From Episyrphus balteatus (taxonomy: Eukaryota; Arthropoda; Insecta; Diptera; Syrphidae), in the NCBI RefSeq assembly GCF_945859705.1, contig NC_079136.1, positions 117,177,028 through 117,241,027 on the forward strand: 64,000 nt of DNA. The letters run 5' to 3'. This document shows positions 22,480-33,195 of the stretch, in pieces. The notes beneath the pieces were generated by a model. It was not told the origin of the DNA, did no database searches, and was given only the letters and a program-made list of their open reading frames with translations. Positions within the stretch are counted from its first letter, which is position 1; each line of letters opens with the position of its first letter. The position numbers were made by a program, and so were the translations under genes.

Positions 22480-23440
22480 TAAAGTTACTCTAATGTTTAT
22501 GCTTTTGTTTTTATTCAAATTTGATATTTTGAAGAAATTTCAAAAGTAGATAGTATAAAAAAATTAAATCTGTTTTTATAATAATTAATTAAACACCGTT
22601 TTAAATGATCTTTTACAAAAAGCCAAGTATGGCATTTTATTTCTTGTATAAAAAGGTATTTTTAGAAAAAAAATTTCGAAAATCGTTGGAGTCGTTTTTA
22701 AAAAAAAAATAATTTTTTATAAATAAAAATTTTCTAACATTTTTCAAAAAAAAAGTTGGTAGGTATGCGATTTTGAAGAAATAATTAATTTACACATAAA
22801 AACGAAATTTAAAGATTTTTCGTCAAACCGTTTTCAAAAAATTGATATTTCGAAAAAATTTTTGAAATATTTAAAAAAAAATCCAAAAGTGTGTTTTTTG
22901 AAAATTTTCTTAAATTTTAATATTAACTTTACTTAAACACTCTTGTATAAAAATTTTAGTTAAAAGCGGATTAGTCTTGTACGAGTTATTTATAAATCAA
23001 AAAAACCGTTCTATGACAGGTACCGTTAATAACGGTAACAAAAAATATTTTTTTACTTCAAAAGTTGGCTCTTATGTGTAATACTTCACACAAAAATTTT
23101 AATCAATATCGTTAGAGCCGTTTTGGAAAAAAAATTTACTTTTCAATTTCCGTTATATATCAGGTACCGTTAGTTTTGGTCATACAAATAAAATTCTAAT
23201 TTCCCCTCTAGGGAATCACCCAAAACTGCTAAATACCAAGTTTGAAGAAAATCACTTCACTCGTTTAGGCTGCAGCTCCAGATAGATACAGACACAGAGA
23301 CAGACAGACAGAATTGCCGGACCCACTTTTTATTCATTCTCCATCATCGTAATATCACGTAAAATTCTTATCTCGAGTTCGATTTTTTTTTACGAATCCT
23401 AAACTTGCCCTATAGTACCTATATCGCAAGTAAAAAATGC
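22480..23440 (+). mobile_element. Family A element, diverged copy
   Basis: It shares the AACACCGTTTTAAATGAT 5' block with the copy at 57.9 kb, then the ATCGTTGGAGTCGTTTTTAA block, TGACAGGTACCGTTAATAAC, CAGGTACCGTTAGTTTTGGT, a short CAGA tract (about 23292-23312) and the terminal hairpin at 23402-23431 (ACTTGCCCTATAG..TATATCGCAAGT). It retains both 5' and 3' landmarks. Confidence 0.6.
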
Positions 23441-23769
23441 ACAAAGCCTGTTATTTAGATTAATGTTGCATCAAGAAATTGGTCTATTAGTATTTCAAAC
23501 CCGAAACTCAAAAACTGATAAATCATGTTTATTTTTGAAGAGTAAACACTTTTTCGATTGGGTCTGTAAAAGTATAATTAAAATCAAATGTGATCAGATA
23601 AAATTATCTGTCTTTGCAAGGTAAACAACAATTTTTTGTTATTAAATAAATTAGCATCACTTCAAAAGAATACATTAAAGAATTGCACACGTTCTGGTCA
23701 AATTTGTATAAACTATTCTTTTAGTGTGGTCACGTTTTGTTTTGCTTTATGTTTTATTGAACACACTAC

Positions 23770-24046
23770 CAGTGTTGCCGCGATGAAAAAAGCAGACAGG
23801 GCCATTTTGAATTTTTTTGAGGGCCATTTGACAAAAGTGTGGGCCAAATATTTTACTAAAAAAACTTTTCCTTTTCCGATTTCATAAACATTCAACAAGC
23901 TTTTAAAATTTTAAATGATGTTTTTTGTATGGGACAAACATCATTTTAGGATGTAAAAGCCTGATACATATTTCAAAGGGCTTTATTGGCCATACATTTG
24001 TTGAATCTTATTAGTTTACAAAAGAAATAAAAGAAAAACACAGATG
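23770..24046. mobile_element. GGGCCA-rich element, left part (possible decayed hAT)
   Basis: It begins CAGTGTTGCCGCG, similar to the CAGCGTTGCCAAC tips of the hAT element at 40453. It contains GGGCCATTTTGAA, GAGGGCCATTTGA and GTGGGCCAAATATT. The partner half is 25877-26124, separated by a 1.83-kb insertion. No matching target duplication is visible. Confidence 0.4.
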
Positions 24047-25876
24047 TAGGGGAAAGGTGCGAACAGTGAGACAGTGCAAACAGTGAGACAATCCATTTTT
24101 CTCTTTTCTGAAAATAAGCACAGTAACGCTAGTTTGGGTCAAATAGTTTATTTCTCCGTCTGAGTCTTTTAATTTTGTCCCGACTAAATTAAAGCTGTCC
24201 ATTTTCCTACACCGTAAAATATCAGACAAAATCAGGTGAAAGTAGTTTTTGGAGTATTATAAAAAGAGTGTATAACACAAAAAAATCTGGTTAGTGGTAT
24301 GTTCTTTCATAAAAAAATATCATGTAATTAGAATTCCTTCTCGGTTTTTTTGTAATTTTATATTTTTCCGAAAAATGACAAAAAGTAAACAGTGAGACAT
24401 AGATTTTTAAAAAATTTATTATTTTAGCATGACTTCGTAGTGCATATGATTTCATAGTGTTTTTTCTTTCGTTTTTTTTTTGGCTTTTTGTTATTTTTTT
24501 TTTTGAAAAAATGGGTTAAAGTAATATAAATTAATTAATTATATACTTGTCAATTACCTAATTATTTGACGTTTTCGTTAATTTTTTTTTCACCTAAGAA
24601 TGTCTCACTGATCGCACCCATTGCAAACAGTGAGACGTTTTGACTTTTTCTACATTTTAGTCCAATGTGATGCTCTCATTCATTCTTTAACTACAAGTTT
24701 TTTTTTGCAACATTAAGATAAAATATGTCTTAAACTGACTTCAAAGTTTCGTTAAGCTATCTTGAAAACATTCTAAGACAGGGATGGAAAATGGCATTTT
24801 TTAATTGTACTGAAAATTTTATTTGTATTGTACTGATATGGGTACAATTGTATATATTGAAATATATTTTTCACACGAAGAATTAATTTAAAATTAAAAA
24901 AAAAACGTTATATTTGCAAAAACCCTTAAATTTTCCATATACATTTCATTATTTTCTGCATAAAAGTGTAATTTATATTTAATTTCGGTATAAAAGTACC
25001 TACATATTCACAGAAGACTACAAGTATTTAAAACATTTTTTAAAAAATGCAAAAACTGTGAGGACCCAAAAAAAAAATGCAATTTTGGTTTTTAGATTAA
25101 AATATTTGCTGATTAATGTCGAAAAAAATAACACAGCTTGATCAGTTTTATAAATATTTTCAAGACAAGTCACTACAAAAAAAAATTTTCAAAATCTTTG
25201 GAGCCGTTTTTTTAGAAACTAATTTTTTATAAATATTTTTTTGGAAAAAAAGTTTTAAAATAAAATTGGTATGCCATTTTGTAGAAATCACTGATCAACA
25301 TCTAAAAACTAAATTTCCAAAAAAAATTCATTGTCCCGTTTTCCAAAATTTGATTTTTCAAAAAAAAAATTTCAAATTTTTTTTTTAAATCCAAAAATTA
25401 TTTTTTTTGAAATTTTATTTTTGGTTTGTATTTAAATTATATAAATGCTTCTTCACAAAAAGTTTCGTTGAATTTTTTTTCATTGAAAGATAGACCTTAG
25501 CTTAAAACTAACACTTGAATTTTTTAAACAAAATCTTTGGAGCCGTTTTTGAGATATTTCAATTTTGCTAAAATCGTTATATGACAAGTACCGTTATTTT
25601 TGATCCAAAAAAATGAATTCCAAAAACCCCTCTGGAGAGTCGCCAAATAACGCTACATACCAAGTTTGACATTAATCGGTCCATCCGTTTAGGCTGTAAC
25701 TCCTTATACAGACAGACAGACGGACTTCCGGGACCCACTTTTTTGGCATTGTCTACCATCGTAATGTCATGGAAAAATGTTATCTCAACTTTTTTTTTTG
25801 TACGAATGCATAACTTAAAATATAGTACCTATATCGCAAGTAAAAAGGGTGTCTCACTGTCCGCACCTCTCCCCCA
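24047..25876. mobile_element. CAGTGAGAC-repeat element nested in the GGGCCA element
   Basis: The ends GGGGAAAGGTGCGAACAGTG and (reverse complement of the right) GGGGGAGAGGTGCGGACAGT form ~28-bp imperfect TIRs. The motif CAGTGAGAC recurs at 24064, 24081, 24390 and 24628, and inverted at 24602 and 25851. TA lies near both edges, so a TA duplication is possible but ambiguous. There is no transposase ORF. A family A copy sits just inside the right TIR. Confidence 0.6.
25170..25843 (+). mobile_element. Family A element nested inside the CAGTGAGAC element
   Basis: Very close to the 3.4-4.3 kb copy over the GCCGTTTTT, GTCCCGTTTTC, CCCCTCTGGAGAGTCGCC and ATCGGTCCATCCGTTTAGGC blocks. The CAGA tract is reduced to about three units (25711-25722). 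The 3' hairpin is at 25812-25841. It ends about 6-8 bp from the host element's right TIR. Confidence 0.65.
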
Positions 25877-26124
25877 TACATTTTAAACTATTAATAATTC
25901 CTATCTTCGTGACCTTATTTTTGAATACAAATTCAATCCTAAGATTTAAAGCCAACATAGCGATGCATAGCGACGATTTATATGTAATTTTGTAAGGCCT
26001 TTTAATTATTGCTAAGCACGATATGAAGAGAAATCTACTAAAATTTGGATTCGTGGGCCATTTCTAATTGGCCCGGACAAAGGGCCAAAATATAAAATAG
26101 TGGGCCAAATGGCCCGATCGGGCA
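25877..26124. mobile_element. GGGCCA-rich element, right part
   Basis: GTGGGCCATTTCTAATTGGC, AAAGGGCCAAAATA, GTGGGCCAAATGGCCC and CGATCGGGCACTTTG mirror the motif content of 23770-24046. Together they give a ~525-bp element split by the 24047-25876 insertion. Confidence 0.4.
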
Positions 26125-27510
26125 CTTTGGGAAGAAAACAAGGCATTCTTTGAATTTCAACCCATAAATTTCTTCATTCCTCATCAAAAACCCTGCCTTT
26201 TTGTATTTCAAGTTTACAAAGATTACTTAATAAAACATGACAGACACAATTAGCATTATTTGATAGTTACTTAAAGTTCTTTAAATATCAATGAATAGCA
26301 GCTACCTACTTCCTCTTTAAAAGTTCATAAAAATTTACATTTCCGTAAAGTCTTTAAATACTTAAGACCCCCCCCTATAAATAGTTTACTAAATAGTATC
26401 AAAGACTTTTTGGCTTCAAAATAATAACAAAATCATTTAATTTAACAACAATAATACTTATAGTCTTTCTCTTTTATATAGCCCTTCCCCCAAAGAGGGC
26501 ATTCGTTTGATACTTAAGAACATTTACCTAATTGAACTATACCTTGACTCTGCGAGAGTAAAATCGAGAAATCCTTTTATCCTATTAGGTATACAAAGTA
26601 AATAGATAAATGGTATACCTCCATTATATACAAATAAACAACCTTAGGTATATACACATTCTGCACCAAAAGCAAAACATAAGACTCAAAACCATTCAAA
26701 AGTATAACAATTTTTCTTTAAAGCTAAATCCTAGCACAACAAATGAGATTCCATTTAAAATTTTTCCCGTGAGAGCTTTTTTCTCGAAGAATAACAACTT
26801 AAACAAAATAAAATATAAGCAAAACAAAATCAAGAAAGAAATCTTTCTTTTCCCCTTTAAAACTAAGATGGGTATAGATAACATCTTGAGGCTATAATGT
26901 ACCTACACATAAGCTGAAGCTCCCTCCCCAACCTATCAAAAAGGAACCTCTCTTTTTAGTCTTCGATAGTTTTCTTCTTTTTTTTTTTTTTAAGAAGAAG
27001 AAAATACTATAAATTTCCTTTTTCGTTTTGGTTCAAACACAGGTAGAAGAACATACCTGTACTCGAGTCGAAGAAGAAGACGAAGAAGTCGGAAGTCCTC
27101 TTGTGGACCCCAACTCTTTATCTCTTTTTATATTTGTTTCTCGTCTCTTTAGTAGTAGAAACTCCTCAGATTATGTGAAATATTTCCCTATAACGTACCC
27201 CAACGTTGGCTTGGCTGTCTGAACCAGAGAACGTCTCAACTCAATTGTTGTAATAAATCTTTGAGCATAGAATTTCCTTAAAAAAAAAAAAAAAAAAAAA
27301 TACACAACAACTATATAATGCCTCTGTTATCCTTTCTACGTAAAGATTCTCTCCATAACAATAGACTATGGGAATATTTCAAATAAATTATTATAAATAA
27401 AATAAATTACCTGGGTCTTTGCCGTGTCTCACAACAAAAGTATTCTTCCTCCATAACAATAATGCAGAGAAAAGAGATATGGAAACCGATACAAATAAGT
27501 CGTTTGTTGA
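26125..27510. other. Unique spacer
   Basis: No repeat family recognised. The section 27040-27260 is less AT-rich and contains GAAGAAGAAGACGAAGAAG. Its 64-residue ORF has no supported splice context. An A run occupies 27281-27300. The last 8 bases before 27519 form the target duplication of the next element. Confidence 0.35.
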
Positions 27511-27518
27511 CTATGGAA

Positions 27519-28808
27519 CAGTGGCGTATTGAGGGGGGGGCTCAGGGGGCTCAAGCCCCCCCCAAGCCTTCAAGATCATGTTTTTATTTAGCTGATTTCA
27601 TCAAAATGTACATGATTAATTGAAACTTGTTCGTAAATCTTAGAGATTTAGAGGCATCACAGATGCTCGAGCCCCCTCCAAATTCTAAAACGGCTGTTTG
27701 GGTTTGTTTGAGTAAGAGCCTTAGCTGACGATGAGGGTTGTAATAATTTTTTTTTTCAGATTTTAGTCCAATTCCGAATTCTTTAGATAATTTTCTTAGT
27801 ATTTTGACGTCCAATTACATTACCATTAAATTTTTGCAATACTTCTTATGCATTCTCAAAACGCCGTATTTGATCATATATTTACTTTTTTTTTATTAAT
27901 ATTTTTCTCAAAGATATTGGAAATATAAATTTTTGATCAAAATCTCAAAATCTAAGTGGTCAACAGGTTTCTTTAAGAAAATTGCAGTTTGCGCTTCCGA
28001 TTAGGATTAAAGAGCAACATATTACGAAAAAACATATATATTTCGAATTAAACATCAAAAAGAATTTCATTCAAATTAGTTTTTGAGACTTTCACGTTCT
28101 GATTCACTTTTTGCGTATTCACTTGCCGAAAGTGAAATAGGTGTTCTGCATTTTTTAACTCATTTAGATTTTCTAATCGAATTCAATTCACTTTGTTTCT
28201 GTTCGTGAATTTGGGGGCCTTTCTCAATGAATCTGCAACTGCAGTAATTTCAATAGAAACAAAATAAAAATGGAAGATCCTTCAGTTTTGACAATTAGAA
28301 GCAATTTCGAAGTTTTCAAAACCGATCGAAATGAAGAATATTGATATTTATTTCACGTGAAATTGAAAAGTGATTTGAATTCACTTTCGTTCGAATTGCG
28401 GAACATGGCCACATATAACGAAAATATTGGTGAGTTTAGCCCAAAAACTCTTGACGTGATAGGAATAAATCTGTAAACAGTTTTGGATTCAGCACATGAC
28501 AAAGTTCGAACGAAATAAAGAGTTTTTTTAAGGATGACTCAACTCCTTGCTGTTTAAACTGTTTGGGACACAAGAACTTTGAAAAAAAACTAGGTACCTA
28601 CTCTGAATGTGAAAGGAGGAGACAGTAGTACGAATCTGTCTAGAGCAGTATAATGCTACTTTACCACTTTCAGTACCGCAGCACCAGCGTTTAACTCTCG
28701 ATGAAAGATTAATAAAAAGAAATGAAATTTTTTTCGCGCATTAACCCTCTAAAAAATGTTTGAAAAATTTTCCAGCCCCCTCCAACATTTTTTCTGGATA
28801 CGCCACTG
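27519..28808 (+). mobile_element. hAT element, CAGTGGCGTA family, short copy
   Basis: The ends CAGTGGCGTATTGAGG and TCTGGATACGCCACTG are flanked by a perfect 8-bp duplication CTATGGAA (27511-27518 and 28809-28816). It is collinear with 14506-17032 at both ends and in the middle, including the 24-codon ORF at 28270-28344, but lacks the transposase C-terminal segment and the nested MITE. It is an internally deleted, non-autonomous relative. Confidence 0.9.
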
Positions 28809-28816
28809 CTATGGAA

Positions 28817-29824
28817 CTATTATGGAGTGGAGCTCGGAAGCCTTGAAGGCATAGAAAAGGATTTACATAGATAAGTCAATTGAATGCCGATTGTTTGGTT
28901 ATAGGTCGCACACATTCACATTAATATTTTATATTGAGAAAAAAAAAAAATAGATACTTTTTTGGAATTATTATTTTTACATTAATAGCATTATGTCAAT
29001 GTCGTAGGAAGAGTTCTTAGTTCATCATTATGGCTTAAAGGAACTTATATTTTTGTTTTTTCTTCCAACTCAATAAACTCAATAGAGATAGAATATTGAA
29101 GGAATAAAAAAAAGGGAAATTAACCTTATGATTGGATTGGTGGCGTGCAGATTGCAATAGCATTATCCTTTATTGGATTTTTGTTTTTTGTTTTTTTTTT
29201 TTTATTTGCGTTTGTCGGGGTTTTGTTTCTTCATCTGGATGATATCTTTAGGGAAATAATATTATATCAGGATTCTTTTTCTTGAGTCGCATATAAAAAA
29301 AAATGCAATGCCAAGCCATTTCTGAAACAAGTGGTGCGTTAAATCCGCAAAGAAGATTTGTTGAAGAGATGAATTTGAGATTTGCAGCAAATAAAAATAA
29401 ATAAAGAGAGGATGAAAATAAACTTAACCGGAAAAAACTGATAAGGGATTTGAAAAGGAAAAAAAAAAATGATAAAGTTCAAAAACAGATGATGTAGTTT
29501 TTTGATGTATTAAAAATAAATGAAAAACTTGTTGATGGTGGTTTTGAGTTTTTTGTAGAATCAAGAGAGTTTCTTTGAAATTGGACTTTTTTATAAAATA
29601 TTTTGGATTTTTATTTTTTTTCTAAAAAAAAAAATTGGTTCAACTTAGAACTTAAATTATAGTCAAAATAGACAAAATTGGTTTTAAAAGTTATACCTAG
29701 AAAAACTGATATATCTTGGCGGCATTGACCGAAATCAATCGGTTATTTATTGGTTTTTCCAAGTGGAACCACCTTATTATATAATCACATGTCACCGATA
29801 CGAAGATAGGTTTTTTCTTTTACT
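28817..29824. other. AT-rich spacer
   Basis: No repeat family or exon recognised. Long A/T runs lie near 28940, 29190 and 29460. Confidence 0.4.
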
Positions 29825-29940
29825 TAAAAAGAGGTTGTCTGTAAAGCCGGTTTACGGACGATGATTTTACGTGATAACGTCGTAAGAAAACAGGTTGTGT
29901 GCTTTTAAAATGAGCCATTTGAAGCGTTTATTTATTTTAA

Positions 29941-31448
29941 TACAGTAAAATAAGGAGAAAAAAGGGGTAAATCTCGGAATGAATGTTAGTAGAAATTTTT
30001 TTTGCTCAATATCTTCCTTTTACCATTCTATAACATATCTCAAAAGTCTAGAAAAATCTCATGTCCGCTTGTCGCGATTTCAAGGTCAAATCGCGAAATG
30101 GAGATTTTCAAAATTAGCAAAAATAGGATATGGTATTATATACACATATGATACATGATTTCAAGGTATTTTTTAATGCTGATTCCAAAAAATCTAAAAT
30201 CAAGACAATCTGACGTCTCTGGAAAAAGTTATACCTGTTTTTCATCTAACAACTCATATTATTATAACAGTTGCAAACTTACTGCCGAAAAACCCTTAAA
30301 AGTTATGGTAGATGAACCAAATTTTGCATGAAGATTTTAGAATCCATCATTATTAAAAATCAAAACAATCCACTACAAAAAATATATATACCTACGAAAT
30401 AATGGTATTTTTTGATGGAGGGGCAAATTTTAGGATATGCACTAAAGAAGATTCTTGTTCATCTTAGGAATAAGTGCAAATAGGCTAATTTTTTCATTTT
30501 AATCTTTGTTTGGATATTCTTTAACTACCCTTAAAAATCTAAAAAAATCTCATGTCCGCAAGTCTTAATTTTCTTGGTTTGAAGATAAGGTGCAGATTTG
30601 AAAAAATTGAAAAACTACTCTTCAGATATTTGTGTCAGATCAACATGAATAAGGTACATTACTTTTCAGGGATGGTCATATTGATTTGTTTGTGGGTTTT
30701 GTTGGAATCAGCGTTAAAAAATACCTTGAAATGATATGGGTTATGTTGGTATACAATATACATATAAGAATCTAAAATTTTCTTATTATTTTTTTTAAAT
30801 CTGCACCTAACTTAGTTTAACCTGGAAAATAAGAACTTGCGGTCATGAGATTTTTTTAGATTTTTGACATAAGTTATAGAATATCCAAACAAAGATAGAA
30901 ACAAAAAAATTAGCCTATTAGCACTAATTCCAAGATTGTACCAGGATGTTTTTTAGTGCACATCCCAAAATTTCCCCTTTTCTCAAAAAATACCATTTTG
31001 TCATAGATATAAATGTTTTTTTGCATTGCATTGTTTTGATTCTTAATGATAATGGATATGAAAACCCTCATGCAAAATATGATTCCGCTACCATTACTTT
31101 TAAGGGTTTTTCGGTAGTAAGTTAGCAACTGTTATAATAATATGGGTTGAAAGATGAAAAACAGGTATAACTTTTTTCAGAGACGTCAGATTGCCTTGAT
31201 TTTAGATTTTTCGGAATCAGCATTAAAAAATACCTTGAAATCATGTATCATATGTGTATATGATACCATAGCCTATTTTTGCTAATTTTGAAAATCTCCA
31301 TTTCGCGATTTGACCTTGAAATCGCGACAAGCGGACATGAGATTTTTCTAGACTTTTGAGTTATGTTATAGAATGGCAAAAGGAAGATATTGAGCAAAAA
31401 AAAATTCTACTAACATTCATTCCGAGGTTAAATCCTTATTTGACTGGA
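29941..31448. mobile_element. 1.5-kb fold-back element with 9-bp target duplication
   Basis: The tips TACAGTAAAATAAGGA and (reverse complement of the right) TCCAGTCAAATAAGGA match at 14 of 16 positions. The flanks TTATTTTAA (29932-29940) and TTATTTCAA (31449-31457) match at 8 of 9. Arms of roughly 600 bp are reverse complements (for example TCATGTCCGCTTGTCGCGAT at 30059 and its mirror near 31320-31340). The intact family B copy at 60.3 kb shows the unoccupied site. Long TIRs with a 9-bp duplication fit Foldback/MULE-type elements. No transposase is present; the ORFs inside are arm translations. Confidence 0.75.
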
Positions 31449-32344
31449 TTATTTCAAACAATCATAATTTACAAGCAAAAGCTAAAAAAAATAATTTTTT
31501 TCTTTTCTCATTATATAAATTTTTTTATTTTGAAAGCTCACAAAAAAAAATTATACCATTAAAAAGCCAAATATTTCTTCTAAATAATAAAACCATTTTT
31601 AAATTTTTACAATGAGCAAAAAGTATTAAAATAATTTATTGAAAACAATCTTTTCTTATGAAAAAAGTGAAAAAATCACTTCACCCAAAAACTCATTTTT
31701 TTGATACAACAACCTATAATAAATTTTATACCACCTGAAAGCTTATTGCTTCAGCTCAAAATATATATAGGTATAGATCATGTCTATTAGACATGTATCA
31801 TATGTGTATATGATACCATAGCCTATTTTTGCTAATTTTGAAAATCTCCATTTCGCGATTTGACCTTGAAATCGCGACAAGCGGACATGAGATTTTTCTA
31901 GACTTTTGAGTTATGTTATAGAATGGCAAAAGGAAGATATTGAGCAAAAAAAAATTCTACTAACATTCATTCCGAGGTTAAATCCTTATTTGACTGGATT
32001 ATTTCAAACAATCATAATTTACAAGCAAAAGCTAAAAAAAATAATTTTTTTCTTTTCTCATTATATAAATTTTTTTATTTTGAAAGCTCACAAAAAAAAA
32101 TTATACCATTAAAAAGCCAAATATTTCTTCTAAATAATAAAACCATTTTTAAATTTTTACAATGAGCAAAAAGTATTAAAATAATTTATTGAAAACAATC
32201 TTTTCTTATGAAAAAAGTGAAAAAATCACTTCACCCAAAAACTCATTTTTTTGATACAACAACCTATAATAAATTTTATACCACCTGAAAGCTTATTGCT
32301 TCAGCTCAAAATATATATAGGTATAGATCATGTCTATTAGACAT
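31242..32344. repeat. Perfect 550-bp tandem duplication
   Basis: 31242-31794 and 31792-32344 read identically by eye, with a 3-bp overlap CAT at the junction. Each unit spans the end of the fold-back element plus the adjoining family B sequence, so the duplication post-dates both insertions. The two identical 68-residue ORFs at 31356 and 31906 are a by-product. Confidence 0.9.
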
Positions 32345-33195
32345 CTACAAAGAGAGCTAGAATTTTTTGAACTCCATCAAATTTCATTAAAAAAAGCAAA
32401 ATAAACATGTAAATTTATATTCTCACGCTATTAAATCAATTCTTTTTTAACAATCTATAAAAATTTGTACACCATCTACAAGCTTATTGTCTTAGCTAAA
32501 TATATATATATAGACCAAGTCTATGAGACATCTACAAAAAGAGCTAGAATTTTTTAAACTCGATGAAATTTTATTAAAAAAAGCAAAAAAAAACATTTAT
32601 TTTTATGTTCCCATGCTGTTAAATGAATTTTTTACCTAACACCTTATAGAAAATGTTATACCATGTGAAAGCTTATTGTTTCACCTTTCAAATGATGTAT
32701 CAATCTCTCAAAGATGCCTACAAGAGAAGTTAGAATTTTTTAAAGTGAACCATGTCGAATTTCCAGACTGAGATTACGGTACTTCCCACACTGGTGGCTG
32801 TTCATGGCGCAACAGATCTCCACTGGTGGTATGATGTTTTTCGCAAGTTTCTTGATTTAACATTGTGTGGCTTGTAGTTAGTCTAGCATTATGTGTGATT
32901 TACCAAATGAAAGGCAATTGTATCAGGATGCTCATAAATGTTTAATCAAATTTCTATCTGCTCTTGGTAAAAAGTTATAACCTGTTGAATTCTAAAATTT
33001 TATTTTACCGTTATCTCAAAATTGTGTTTACGAAAATGATTGAAATTTCGCACACATATAGTCGTGGTCATGGTCTATCATTATGCCGTATATAATATTC
33101 CTATATATATTAAAGAAAAAAAGATAAAAATAAAAAACGATGAAAATCGGTTAAAAACGGCAAAAAAAACTGTTTTTTTAAAAACTTATTTTTAT

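Larger units (their letters stand above)
29825..33195 (+). mobile_element. Family B element interrupted by a fold-back and enlarged by a tandem duplication
   Basis: The left TIR (AAAAAGAGGTTGTCTGTAAA to AGCGTTTA, 29825-29930) matches the intact copy at 60.3 kb. The element is then interrupted by the fold-back at 29941-31448, resumes at TTTCAAACAATCATAATTTA, is duplicated (550 bp), and continues through ~190-bp tandem units and the TGAGATTACGGTACTTCC block near 32770. Similarity ends near 33195 and the right TIR is missing. Confidence 0.7.

Noticed and set aside
27028..27222. Possible exon with acidic (GAAGAAGAC) stretch
   Set aside because: No convincing acceptor or donor pair; the acidic tract is a simple GAA repeat.
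31356..32112. Two identical 68-residue ORFs suggesting a duplicated gene
   Set aside because: They lie in the 550-bp duplication and span a fold-back/family B junction, so the reading is accidental.
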